Source: Streptomyces sp. DH41
Lineage (GTDB): Bacteria > Actinomycetota > Actinomycetes > Streptomycetales > Streptomycetaceae
Reading direction: 5' to 3'
Length of the DNA: 64,000 nucleotides
Assembly: GCF_029813785.1 (NCBI RefSeq)
Contig: NZ_JARVKY010000005.1
Location: 1-64,000, forward strand
Shown piece after piece: positions 24,806-32,989 of the stretch. The notes below the pieces were generated by a model. That model was not told the DNA's origin and ran no database searches. It saw only the letters and a list, made by a program, of their open reading frames with translations. The position numbers and the translations under genes are program-made. How positions within the stretch are numbered: the first letter of the stretch is position 1; each line of letters begins with the position of its first letter.

Positions 24806-25501
24806 GTGATCACCGAGATCGCCCAGATCGACATCCACCCGGGTCAGGAGGAGGAGTTCGAGGAGGCGGTCGCCCAGGCCCTGCCCTTCTGCCTCACGGC
24901 CGACGGCTGCCATGGAGTCGACCTGCACCGCAGTGTCGAACACTCCTCACGCTACCGGCTCATGGTCCGGTGGGAGACGGTCGAGCACCACACGGTCACC
25001 TTCCGCGGCTCCCAGGGCTTCGCCCGCTGGCGGGCCCTGGCCGGACCGCACTTCGCGGGTCCACCGCGGGTCGAACACGTAACTCCGTCCTCGCTCCGTG
25101 ACGTCGGCGGCCGGGACCGCACAGCCCGTCCCGGCCGGCCCCGGCACCCCCGCGGAGGCACAGACGATGACCCCTCCCACCACGCGGAAAGGGACGTCCG
25201 GGTCGGACGGAGGGGCCGCCCCCACTCCGCTGACGCGTCGGACAGCCGCACGCATCGTGGAGCACATCGTGGCGGAGGGGCTGGCCGTCGGCACCCGCTT
25301 GGTCGAGCGCGTACTCGCGGACCAGCTGAAGGTCTCCCGCTCACCCGTCCGCCAGGCCCTGCGCCTGCTGGCGGAGGAAGGCGCCGTGGCCCCGGCCGAA
25401 CGCGGCGGCTACACCGTCGCCCTCTCCGGGCCGGCCCTCACCGAGGCGGCAGTGGGCCCGCCGACCGAGGACCACACCACAGGGTCGCGGGCATCCCGTA
25501 G
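24806..25501 (+). CDS. Antibiotic biosynthesis monooxygenase (ABM)-domain protein with read-through tail
   Basis: Residues 1-95 form an ABM domain (ITEIAQIDIHPGQEEEFEEA, MVRWETVEHH, RVEHVTP), a small dimeric ferredoxin-like fold used by heme-degrading and quinone-forming monooxygenases. Family members stop at about this point. Here the frame runs on for another 135 Arg/Gly/Pro-rich residues that overlap the GntR fragment in another frame, so the native stop seems lost. GTG start with AGGAA upstream. It is coupled with the cupin gene; exact reaction unknown. Confidence 0.7.
   Translation: MITEIAQIDIHPGQEEEFEEAVAQALPFCLTADGCHGVDLHRSVEHSSRYRLMVRWETVEHHTVTFRGSQGFARWRALAGPHFAGPPRVEHVTPSSLRDVGGRDRTARPGRPRHPRGGTDDDPSHHAERDVRVGRRGRPHSADASDSRTHRGAHRGGGAGRRHPLGRARTRGPAEGLPLTRPPGPAPAGGGRRRGPGRTRRLHRRPLRAGPHRGGSGPADRGPHHRVAGIP
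25167..25460 (+). pseudogene. N-terminal (DNA-binding) fragment of a GntR-family regulator
   Basis: Begins at an ATG preceded by GAGG and encodes a GntR winged helix: LTRRTAARIVEHIVAEGLAVG, then SRSPVRQALRLLAEEGAV and GGYTV. After about residue 95 the sequence changes to unrelated Arg-rich codons and meets the oppositely oriented FMN-reductase fragment. The effector-binding domain is gone. Confidence 0.75.
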
Positions 25502-25743
25502 TTGTACTCCGGCGTCACGACGACGAAGCCGTCGGCCTCATCGACGATCGCGCTCCACCGGCGCGTGTGTTCGTGGTGGTAGACGCCGGTCGAGGGGTGC
25601 TCCTCCTCGTCCAGAAGGGGCAGCCGCAGGTCGCCGAGGGGCAGCGGTGTCAGGGCGACATCCAGCGTGAGGGCGCTCGGTGCGAGCGTCTCGGTCAGCC
25701 ATGCGCCGACTGCCGGGCCGAGCGCGCCGGGAACGGGCGCCAC
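25470..25743 (-). pseudogene. Fragment of an NAD(P)H-dependent FMN reductase
   Basis: On the minus strand: LGPAVGAWLTE, then DGFVVVTPEYNYGMPATL, the flavodoxin-like FMN reductase signature. The normal continuation (KNALDYL and the rest, about 100 aa) is missing, as is the N-terminal beta strand with its STRPGR loop. The broken end abuts the broken end of the GntR fragment, so one deletion or inversion created both truncations. Confidence 0.75.
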
Positions 25744-25747
25744 GGGT

Positions 25748-26341
25748 TCATGCCTGTGGCGTGCTGGGGACTACGTGAATCTGCATGAATCCCTGGTCCA
25801 GTAGAGCTGGTCGGTTCGCCTGCCCGTCTGATCGCACCCACTGACTGGACACGGCGTCGAGGACAGCGGTGGCGGCGTTGGTGAGCAGGTCCGCGGTGTA
25901 TGGGTCGATTGCGGCCCCTGGCCGGTCTTGGAGCGCGTCGCTTACTCGTCGACGCCATTCCGTTCTGCGTTGGTGGAGCCGCCCGACCAGCGCGGGTGTG
26001 GCTTCGATAAGTCGCAGGGTTTCGAGAACCTGCTCACTGGCATGGATCTCTTCCTGCCAGGCCCGTAGGACGTGATGCAGGGAGTCCCAAGGATCTTCGT
26101 CTGCCGGTCGCGCCGCGATGTCGGCGACCACCTTCTCCCCGGTGAGGTCGACGCCGTCGAAGACGACGTCTTCCTTGGTGGGGAAGTAGCGGAAGAAGCT
26201 GCGCTTGGTCATTCCGGCTGCTCGAGCGATGTCCTCGACGGTCGTCTCGTCAAAACCCTGGTGGGTGAACAGGCCGATGGCCACCTCGGCGAGCTCTGCC
26301 CGCACTGCTCGGCGCGTCCGTTCGCGCAGTCCTTCTTTCAT
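25748..26341 (-). CDS. TetR family transcriptional regulator
   Basis: A 197-aa intact repressor. Helix-turn-helix in TTVEDIARAAGMTKRSFFRYFPTKED (residues about 33-58), followed by a helical effector domain (MftR-like, WQEEIHASEQVLETLRLIEATPAL). It is divergent from the SDR gene at 26411, with a TGTC-TATAAT-GACA element between, so it probably represses that gene. It lies immediately next to the truncated FMN reductase. Confidence 0.88.
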   Translation of the reverse strand: MKEGLRERTRRAVRAELAEVAIGLFTHQGFDETTVEDIARAAGMTKRSFFRYFPTKEDVVFDGVDLTGEKVVADIAARPADEDPWDSLHHVLRAWQEEIHASEQVLETLRLIEATPALVGRLHQRRTEWRRRVSDALQDRPGAAIDPYTADLLTNAATAVLDAVSSQWVRSDGQANRPALLDQGFMQIHVVPSTPQA

Positions 26342-26368
26342 GCACCCAGACTACTTTGCATCACTTGA

Positions 26369-26394
26369 TGTCTATAATGACACCGAGTGACACG
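26369..26394. promoter_or_regulatory. Divergent promoter/operator between TetR and SDR genes
   Basis: A perfect TATAAT hexamer sits at the centre of TGTC-TATAAT-GACA (26369-26382). TGACAC recurs at 26386-26392, giving a TGACAC direct repeat. TATAAT this far from GC-rich coding sequence suggests the SDR promoter, covered by the TetR operator. Confidence 0.55.
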
Positions 26395-26410
26395 TCGAAG
26401 GAGTGGTGGC

Positions 26411-27289
26411 ATGGAGGGCAAGACCGTGCTGGTGACCGGTAGCACCGGGGGCATCGGCAAGGAGACCGCGCGACGGCTGGCCGGACTCGGCGCCGACGTC
26501 ATCCTTGTCGGCCGCGACAAGCACCGCGCCGACGCTGCCGTTGGGGACATCCGTCACTCCAGTGGGAATGAGAAGGTCACGGCGATCACAGCCGACATGT
26601 CCCGGCTCCGTGATGTCCATCGCCTCGCCCAGGAGGTCGGCGCCCGGACCGGTGGCGTGGATGTGCTGATCAATAACGCGGGGGCCACCCGACCGCACCG
26701 CGAGTTGACCGAGGACGGCGTCGAGACCGCGTTCGCGGTCAACGTGGTCGCGCCGTTCTGCCTCACTCACTGGCTGATGCCGGCCCTGACGGCCTCAGGC
26801 CCGGCCCGGGTCATCAACATCACCGGCGGCATCCCGCGGGGGCGGATCGACCTGGACAACCTGCAGGGCGAGAAGTCCTATGTCGGGCTGTCGTTCTACA
26901 ACCAGACCAAGCTGGCGCAGATGGCGATGAGCTACCGCTTCGCCCAGGAACTCGACGGGTCGCCGGTGACGCTGAATGTCGCCTACCCCGGGCACGCCTA
27001 CACCTCGATGAACAAGAGCCTGACCATCGGTACCTACCCGCCGCCGGCACGCCCGATCGTGCCGCTCCTGCGCCTGGCCGTGCCGGTCGTGTACGGGCAT
27101 CGCGCGCTGCTCAGAGCCACGCGTTCCAGCGTGTACCTCGCGGCCAGTCCCGAAGTCCGGGACACCAACGGGACCTACTTCAACAGCAAGGCCACCTCGA
27201 CCCCGTGGCCCGAAGCAGTCCTGGACGAAACCACTCGCAACGCGATCTGGGAACTGTGCGAGACACAACGCGACCGTCTGACACCGTGA
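26411..27289 (+). CDS. Short-chain dehydrogenase/reductase
   Basis: A 292-aa SDR with TGSTGGIG at residues 10-17, NNAGATRP and the active-site YNQTK (Tyr and Lys). It belongs to the retinol-dehydrogenase-like branch, as does the SDR at 10316. The start is the ATG at 26411 with AAGGAG upstream. Divergent from and probably regulated by the TetR gene. Substrate unknown. Confidence 0.88.
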   Translation: MEGKTVLVTGSTGGIGKETARRLAGLGADVILVGRDKHRADAAVGDIRHSSGNEKVTAITADMSRLRDVHRLAQEVGARTGGVDVLINNAGATRPHRELTEDGVETAFAVNVVAPFCLTHWLMPALTASGPARVINITGGIPRGRIDLDNLQGEKSYVGLSFYNQTKLAQMAMSYRFAQELDGSPVTLNVAYPGHAYTSMNKSLTIGTYPPPARPIVPLLRLAVPVVYGHRALLRATRSSVYLAASPEVRDTNGTYFNSKATSTPWPEAVLDETTRNAIWELCETQRDRLTP

Positions 27290-27319
27290 CACCCGCCACC
27301 AACGACAACGGAAGCGTTC

Positions 27320-27427
27320 ATGGCACATCGCCGGCGCGTAGTCGTCGCACACAACGACTTCACCGACCTCGACCAGGTCAGGGACCGGCACGGCCGACCG
27401 GTGCGGTCTCACACAGTGGGCCCATGA
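27320..27427 (+). CDS. Possible 35-aa basic peptide coupled to the next ORF
   Basis: ATG with GGAAG five bases upstream. The product MAHRRRVVVAHNDFTDLDQV continues to RSHTVGP, and its stop overlaps the next start as ATGA. High-GC third positions and exact coupling suggest it may be translated, but nothing is known of it. Confidence 0.35.
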   Translation: MAHRRRVVVAHNDFTDLDQVRDRHGRPVRSHTVGP

Positions 27428-27773
27428 CAACGGTCCGCACCGTGCGCACCCACGGGCAACTCGCGCTGCTTCCCCTCGGGTTCGCGAGCATCATGTACGG
27501 CGACCTGCTCTTCCGGGACGGCCAGCGGGGCTGGGTGAGTTCCTCTTCGTCAGCGGATGGGTGGTGGCACTTTCCGGGATGCCAGCCCTGAACCGCTACC
27601 TGAAGGCGAACCATCTCCGTGAGGGCATTCTCAAAATCTTCGTGATCCTGTTCATCGTCGGGAGCTTCGCGGTCCCCGGCCCGACCGTCAGTCTGGTCAA
27701 GGTCTGTCGCTGCCTTCTCGGCGTGTCTCACATTCCTCAACTCCCGTCGACCGGACATAGGGTTAGCAGTTGA
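27424..27773 (+). pseudogene. Small membrane protein with a one-base frameshift
   Basis: The first frame gives MTTVRTVRTHGQLALLPLGF through DGQRGWV. Deletion of one base near 27538 shifts it out of frame. From 27540 the other frame continues with FLFVSGWVVALSGMPALNRYL and KIFVILFIVGSFAVPGP. Joined, it is a ~115-aa protein with two or three hydrophobic helices, family not recognised. The C-terminal 25 residues look random, so the 3' end may also be altered. Confidence 0.5.
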
Positions 27774-27866
27774 TGAGGGTCGTGAAGCGGACGTACCGTC
27801 CCGCCGCGTGTTGGTGCACTTCTTCTCTGCCGACGGCTGGCAGTCCTTTCCACTGGCCGGACGCTC

Positions 27867-28145
27867 GTGGTGGCCGCCGCGGTGGTCAGCCACAAGACAT
27901 TCGCCCGGGCGCGGAAGCTGTGCACGCAGATCCACGCCGACATACAGACCCTGCTGAGAGACCTCGACGAGCTCGACCAGGCACGCAGCCGCAGCACGAC
28001 GAGCACGGCGAAGCCCTGGATCCGGCGGCTGCGCGGCATCGAGGCGAAGGTGCGGACAGCTGTCCACGGCGGAAGAGCCGGCCCTGTGCGGGCGGATCTG
28101 CAGGCCATTCAGCGGGCGTGCTCGGGGCGCGTCGACGTCCTGGCC
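27867..28145 (+). CDS. Uncharacterised protein, 3' end cut by a transposase remnant
   Basis: About 93 codons of strongly GC3-biased sequence: VVAAAVVSHKTFARARKLC, then QTLLRDLDELDQARS and RRLRGIEAKVRTAV. It is helical and basic, with no family recognised. The bias stops where transposase homology begins (~28150), so the original gene was probably longer and was interrupted. GTG start without a clear ribosome-binding site. Confidence 0.4.
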
Positions 28146-28149
28146 CAAG

Positions 28150-29469
28150 CTAGTTCTTCATGGTCCGGTCTCGAGCACCGGGTAGGACACTGTCACTCAC
28201 CTGGGCATTCGTCACGGTGCGTTGTACGACGCGCTGAACCGCGGCCGCATCGATACGGACGGGCTGCGGCAGGCTCTGGCCGTGCTGCCACAGCCCAAGG
28301 CTGCGGACAACCGGATCGTCCTCGCGGTCGACGTGACCCACTGGCTGCGCCCCCGACGCCCCGTGCAGCCCGGACTGTCTGTTCTGTCACGTCTACGGAC
28401 GCAGCGGGCGCTCCAGCGACCAGCTCGTGCCCGGCTGGCCGTACTCGTTCGTCGCCGCCCTGGAGACCGGCCGTACCTCCTGGTGCCAGTTCCTGGACGC
28501 AAGGCGGCTCGCCCCCGACGACGACGTTGCCGAGGTCACCGCGGCCCAGGCCCGCCGTGTGGTTACCGACCTGATCGACGCAGGCCAGTGGGAGCCCGGT
28601 GATCCGGATATCCTGATCGTCCGTGATGCCGGTTACGACGCCCCGCGCCTGGCCTACCTCCTCGCGGGTCTGCCCATCGAGGTGCTGGACCGGATGCGCT
28701 CCGACCGTGTCATGCGACGCCCGGCACCGCCCCGCACCCGCAGGGCCGGCCGCCGACCAGGCACGGAGCGGTGTTCCGTTTCGCCGATCCGGATACCTGG
28801 GGCCTCCCGGACGAGGAACCCGTGCAGGTCACCGACCGCTACGGCACCGCGCGGGCCGTGGCCTTCGACCGCATCCATCCACATCTGACCACCCGCTGCG
28901 CATGGATCGACCACACCGGCGAGCTCCCCATCATCGAGGGCACCCAGATCCGTCTGACGGTCGGCCGGCTGCCCAGTGGCCAGGACCCGCAGCCGGTCTG
29001 GCTGTGGTCCTCGAAGACCGGCATGACCGGCGAAGATGTCGATCTGCGGTGGCAAGCGTTCCTCCGCCGCTTCGACATCGAGCACACCTTCCGCATGATC
29101 AAGCAGACGCTCGGCTGGACCCGCCCCAAGCTCCGCAGCCCTGAGGCTGCGGACCGCTGGACATGGCTCGTGATCGCAGCCCCCGCCCAGCTGAGACTCC
29201 TCCGCGAAGCCGCCGCCGACCTCCGTCGCCCGTGGGAGAAGCGAGCGGAGCCTGCCCGGCTCACCCCGGCCCGCGTCTGCCGGGGATCTCGCAACCTACG
29301 CCCGCGCCTGCACCGCTCTGCCCGTGCACCGAAACCCACAACACCCGGACCATGACGCCCTGTTGGCTCGAAGAACCGCCATCCCGCCACCCGCTACGAC
29401 GTGGGCAAAACGACCAGACGCCCCGAGAGCATCGCTGAACGTAATCGTCTCAAAGTTCGCGAAGGTTAA
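28150..29469 (+). mobile_element. Degenerate IS transposase (DDE type, NF041680-like)
   Basis: Homology to a common Streptomyces transposase: HGALYDALNRGRID, VLAVDVTHWLRP, GWPYSFVAALETGRTSW, ILIVRDAGYD, WLWSSKTG, FDIEHTFRMIKQTLGWTRPK and a C-terminal ATRYDVGKTTRRPES. The N-terminal ~60 residues are gone or scrambled. One base is inserted in a C run near 28350 (frame 1 to 2), the frame reverts near 28740, and a TGA at 29353-29355 replaces an Arg/Gly codon just before the last 37 codons. The element is dead. No terminal inverted repeats were identified. Confidence 0.8.
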
Positions 29470-29549
29470 ATCTTAAGCTAAGGGTCTGCCGATCATTGCG
29501 GCAGCTGATGGGCTGTCCGGCTGGGTGGGCGGTCGCAGTCTCTGGGCCT

Positions 29550-29730
29550 GGCGGGGGACGGTCTGGGCTTGTCGAGGTGCCCGTGCACCGTGAAACGGGG
29601 GCACGTCGAATCTGTCGGGTATCTGCTGGACGGTCTTCTCCCGCTCGTCGTCGTAGAGCCGCTGGACGGAGCGCGGCCTGGTCCGCGGTGAGCTCGGCCT
29701 GCGCCCGCCGTCCGTTCCGGCGGCGGATCC
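29550..29730 (-). pseudogene. Remnant of a serine recombinase C-terminal helix-turn-helix
   Basis: Across two frames on the minus strand: AELTADQAA, VQRLYDDEREKTVQQI, DRFDVP, then HGHLDK. This follows the resolvase/invertase C-terminal pattern LTxxQxxxxRxLYDxGxxTVxxIAxxFxVSRxTVYRHL. A frameshift lies between the parts, and there is no catalytic domain. Confidence 0.45.
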
Positions 29731-29832
29731 AACGTGTTCGGCGCGGGACACCATCTCCACGCTCACGTCACTCCGCCCCGATGGGCGGAACCCACGCCGA
29801 ACCCTACGGTTCGCACGGGGCCGCCCAGCTGA

Positions 29833-30276
29833 TCAGAAAGGCTGGCGAGGTGCCGCGAGTACGTCGCTGAGTACCTTCTCGAGCGTGACGCGGGCCAGTT
29901 CGTGTCTCAGGGTCTCCTCGATGTCCTGGTAGATGCCCCGCATTGCCGGCTGGATGCCGTGACCCACCACGCATCCCTGGTCCGGGGTGGTGCGGTGCAT
30001 CGCGAACAGCGGGCCGGGTTCCACTGCCTCGTACACGTCGAGCAGGGTGATCGACCCCAGCTCGCGCGCCAGCGACCAGCCCGCGCCCGCGCCCCGCCGG
30101 GATTCCACGAGGCCGGCCCTGCGCAGCTCGCCGAGCAGCCGTCTGATCACCACGGGGTTGGTGTTCGCGCTGGCTGCGATCTGCTCGGAGGTGGCGACCT
30201 CGTGGTCCTGACGCTGGTAGAGACCGATCCAGGCCAGCGCATGGGCGGCAATGGTCAGCCTGCTGTTGGCGCTCAT
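29833..30276 (-). CDS. Rrf2 family transcriptional regulator
   Basis: A 147-aa winged-helix regulator. MSANSRLTIAAHALAWIGLY starts the protein, the helix-turn-helix is ATSEQIAASANTNPVVIRRLLGELRRAGLV, and the wing is GAGAGWSLA. It has a single Cys in DQGCVVGHG instead of the three-Cys cluster of IscR/NsrR, so an iron-sulfur cluster is unlikely; it resembles the YwnA/HypR type that senses reactive species through one Cys. Start ATG at 30276 with GGAGGAGG. It is divergent from the SnoaL-like gene across three operator palindromes. Confidence 0.88.
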   Translation of the reverse strand: MSANSRLTIAAHALAWIGLYQRQDHEVATSEQIAASANTNPVVIRRLLGELRRAGLVESRRGAGAGWSLARELGSITLLDVYEAVEPGPLFAMHRTTPDQGCVVGHGIQPAMRGIYQDIEETLRHELARVTLEKVLSDVLAAPRQPF

Positions 30277-30288
30277 GATCCTCCTCCG

Positions 30289-30368
30289 GTCGCAACGCTC
30301 CATGTTACGACAGCGCGGTCGCAACAGTGAAGGTTGCGACAACCCGACGTAACAACTATCGTTACGAC
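30289..30368. promoter_or_regulatory. Three 23-bp operator palindromes for the Rrf2 regulator
   Basis: GTCGCAAC-N7-GTTACGAC (30289-30311), GTCGCAAC-N7-GTTGCGAC (30318-30340, perfect) and GACGTAAC-N7-GTTACGAC (30346-30368). Start-to-start spacing is 29 and 28 bp. They fill the interval between the divergent Rrf2 and SnoaL-like genes. Confidence 0.85.
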
Positions 30369-30436
30369 AGTCGGGAAGGGTCAATCAAAGACAAGCGCGG
30401 ACCGTGAGCGTGTTGCGAACTCAAAGGAGAACAGGA

Positions 30437-30907
30437 ATGGAAAGTAACGAAAAGACCGTTCGCGAGGCTTACCGGCTCGCGGAAGGAAGCGTTCTCGACG
30501 GTGACGGCTTCCTGGCCTTGTTCACCGAGGACGGGTCGTTCAACGACATGTCGACCTCGCAGAGTTTCCGCGGAGAGAGGATTCCTCAGGTGATCGCGGG
30601 CCTCGCCCGCTCGTTCCCCGATGTACACCGTGAGCTGCTCGAGGTACATGCGTTCGGTGATGTCGTCGCCGTCGAGTTGCGAATCCAGGGCACGCATCTC
30701 GGAGGGTTTCCGACTCCGGTCGGCGAGATACCACCGACCGGGAACCGGATCGACGTGCCGGCGGCGGATCTCTGGTACCTCCGTGACGGAAAGATCGAAA
30801 GGTTCAATTGCTACAACTCGATGAGCGTGTGGCTTGATCAAATCGGGGTCCACCCTGACTTCAAGTCCGCAGTCGAAGCCACCGAGACAGCAGCCACGAG
30901 GGCGTGA
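30437..30907 (+). CDS. SnoaL-like/NTF2-fold protein (ester cyclase-like)
   Basis: A 156-aa NTF2-like domain. Segments FLALFTEDGSFNDM, FRGERIPQ, VVAVELRIQGTHLGGF and GKIERFNCYNS fit the SnoaL polyketide cyclase-like superfamily. It could be an isomerase, cyclase or simple ligand-binding protein. ATG with AGGAG upstream. Its only neighbour in the transcription unit is the divergent Rrf2 gene, which suggests induction by electrophile or oxidative stress. Confidence 0.85.
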   Translation: MESNEKTVREAYRLAEGSVLDGDGFLALFTEDGSFNDMSTSQSFRGERIPQVIAGLARSFPDVHRELLEVHAFGDVVAVELRIQGTHLGGFPTPVGEIPPTGNRIDVPAADLWYLRDGKIERFNCYNSMSVWLDQIGVHPDFKSAVEATETAATRA

Positions 30908-31287
30908 CTCTGCCGGTCAGCGCCGAGTATGCGACAAGACACTCCCTTCTTCGGGCCGCATACCCGGCGCTGCCTTCTGAACGAAGTTGTTGTTCGCACC
31001 CGGCCGCCGACACGACCCGGCAGGCCGACTCATCGAGTATCAGCAGCCCTGGCCGACAGGTAGGGCAACGACCCATATCGAGTGACGTGCTCCGGGCCCG
31101 CCTCCACGAGACACACGGCTGCGACGAGACCCCACCCCAAAGATCATCGAGGTACGCGGGGCCGGACTGCCCTTCCCCATGCCGCCAAGCCCTGCGCATC
31201 CGACGCTGACCGTGGACGGGTTCCACGCGTGCGCGAACCGTGGAGGGCTCGGCCTGCCATGAGTCCGTGACGATCACGAGAACCGGT
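30908..31287. other. Intergenic, no gene recognised
   Basis: About 380 bp of lower coding bias. Open frames here lack motifs and good starts. Confidence 0.4.
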
Positions 31288-31400
31288 CTTCAGCCGTCTG
31301 CTCGGCTTCAGTGAGCAGACCGCCGCCAACTGGACGGCCGAGAGCGGCGGCGAGGACGCCCCCTACGCCCCCCCCTACGCCCCCCCCTACGCCGCCCACC
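31288..31400 (+). pseudogene. Possible tyrosine-recombinase/transposon C-terminal remnant and C-rich tandem
   Basis: One frame reads VFSRLLGFSEQTAANWTAES, similar to the ISRLLGIxxxTAxxW segment near the end of some actinobacterial transposon recombinases. It runs into three copies of CCCCCCCTACG near 31362-31392. No catalytic residues are present. The remainder to 31529 shows no gene. Confidence 0.3.
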
Positions 31401-31529
31401 GGGCCAGCCGCGCAGCCGCCGCTCATCCGATGAGTCGGGGGATGAGGATGCGGCTGGACCAGCGGCTTCGGACCGCTGTGGGGCTTCGGCGGTGTCGTCC
31501 GTCCGCCTGTGTCGTTGTCTGCACGCGCG

Positions 31530-32267
31530 TTATCCGAGAGCTGGTTGACCGCCCATGGCGCTGAGGGTGGCGCCGTTCACGTAGCTGGCGTCGGGGGAGG
31601 CCATGAAGGCGATGGCCCCTGCGATCTCTTCGGGGTCGGCCAGGCGTTGGAGGGCGACGGCTTGTCCGGCTGATTCGAAGGCTTCACCGTAGGCGGCGGT
31701 GCCCTCTGTGCGGGTGGGGCCGGCGGCGATGGCGTTGACGCGGACTCCGGCGGGCCCGTATTCGGCGGCCCAGACGCGAGTGAGGGATTCCAGGGCGGCT
31801 TTGGTGGCGCCGTAGATGCCACTGCCGAGACCGGGGGTGCCGGCGGCGCCGCTGCTGACATTGATGATGGAGCCGTGTCCGCGTTCGGTCATGCCGGGGG
31901 CGAGGGCCTGGACGAGGAGGTAGGGGGCGCGCAGGTTGATGGCGATGTGGGCGTCGAAGGTGGCGGGGGTGGTGTCGGCGGTGCGGGCGAAGTGGAAGAT
32001 GCCGGCGTTGTTGACCAGGATGTCGACCTGCCCGGCGCGTTCGGCCAGGTCTGTCACGTGTGCGGGGTCGGACAGATCAGCCGGCTCGAAGCGGGCTGTG
32101 GCGCCGAGGGCCTCAATGCGCTTCAAGGTGTCGGCCGCGCGTTCCTTGTCGCGGCCGTGGACGATGACGGCGGCGCCGTGGGCGGCCAGGGCCAGGGCAG
32201 TGGCCCGGCCGATACCGGCGGTGGCACCGGTGACCAGGGCGGTCTGGTCACCGAGGTCGTGCTGCAT
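31530..32267 (-). CDS. SDR family oxidoreductase (classical, FabG-like)
   Basis: A 245-aa classical SDR with TGATAGIG at residues 13-20, NNAG, the Ser in INVSSG, and YGATK as the active-site Tyr and Lys. The C-terminal GATLSAMGG is the usual cofactor-side end. It is a reductase or dehydrogenase of unknown substrate. It is the last gene of a three-gene minus-strand group with the methyltransferase and the MFS pump (46-bp and 37-bp gaps). Confidence 0.9.
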   Translation of the reverse strand: MQHDLGDQTALVTGATAGIGRATALALAAHGAAVIVHGRDKERAADTLKRIEALGATARFEPADLSDPAHVTDLAERAGQVDILVNNAGIFHFARTADTTPATFDAHIAINLRAPYLLVQALAPGMTERGHGSIINVSSGAAGTPGLGSGIYGATKAALESLTRVWAAEYGPAGVRVNAIAAGPTRTEGTAAYGEAFESAGQAVALQRLADPEEIAGAIAFMASPDASYVNGATLSAMGGQPALG

Positions 32268-32313
32268 GGTCGTACTCGTTTCTGCGTGGCGTCGCGTGTG
32301 GGTGAGGGGTGGG

Positions 32314-32952
32314 TTACTGGGTGCGCTGGGCGGTCAGGACGGTGTCGTGGATGGTGACGTGCCGGCGGTCAGGTGTGGTGGCAGTGCGGGGGCGGGCGGC
32401 GCGGGTGACGGCCTTCCAGGCGGGTGCAGGCAGGTCGTTGATGAGGTCGTCGGCGGTGTAGAAGATGTCGGGCTCAGGCGGGCGGGGCATCGCGGTGTCC
32501 AGGTCGCTGGGGTGGTGGCCGATGATCACCAGATGTCCGTTGCTCGCCACCCGCGCGGCGAGGGCGGCGAAGACGGCGCGGCGCAGGGGAGAGGGGAAGT
32601 GGAGGAAGGAGGCGGTGATCAGGTCGTAGTGAGGCGCGTCGTCCTGGGGTGTCCAGGTGCGGATGTCGGCCGGTTGCCAGGTGAGGCGTCCGGTCAGTGC
32701 GGTGGGCGTGTGGTCGGCTGCGCGTGCGAGGGCCTGGGCGGAGAAGTCGGTGCCGGTGACCTGCCAGCCAGCCTGGGCCAGCCAGATGGCGTCGGCGCCC
32801 TCGCCGCAGCCTGCCTCCAGCGCCCTCCCCGGCGTCAGTGCGGTGACTTCTTCGGCGAGCGCGGGGTTGGGCTGCCCGCTCCACAGCGGGTCGGGGGCGT
32901 TGTAGCGCTGGTCCCAGAACGCGGCTTCGTAGCGGGGGTCGGTGTCACTCAT
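32314..32952 (-). CDS. Class I SAM-dependent methyltransferase
   Basis: A 212-aa methyltransferase. The SAM-binding motif I is ALEAGCGEGADAIWLA (residues about 44-59), with VTGTDFS as motif post I and DLITASFLHF as motif II. The N-terminal WDQRYNAPDPLWSGQPNP pattern is seen in small-molecule methyltransferases of the TehB/thiopurine-like group that detoxify compounds. It lies between an SDR and a drug-type pump gene, which fits a detoxification operon. Confidence 0.88.
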   Translation of the reverse strand: MSDTDPRYEAAFWDQRYNAPDPLWSGQPNPALAEEVTALTPGRALEAGCGEGADAIWLAQAGWQVTGTDFSAQALARAADHTPTALTGRLTWQPADIRTWTPQDDAPHYDLITASFLHFPSPLRRAVFAALAARVASNGHLVIIGHHPSDLDTAMPRPPEPDIFYTADDLINDLPAPAWKAVTRAARPRTATTPDRRHVTIHDTVLTAQRTQ

Positions 32953-32989
32953 CAGGCGTTCTCCAGGGTGTGGTCGGGAGCTGTGGTGA

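Noticed and set aside
31350..31400. Repeated CCCCCCCTACG units considered as a CRISPR or satellite
   Set aside because: Only about three short units with no spacers; simple repeat expansion.
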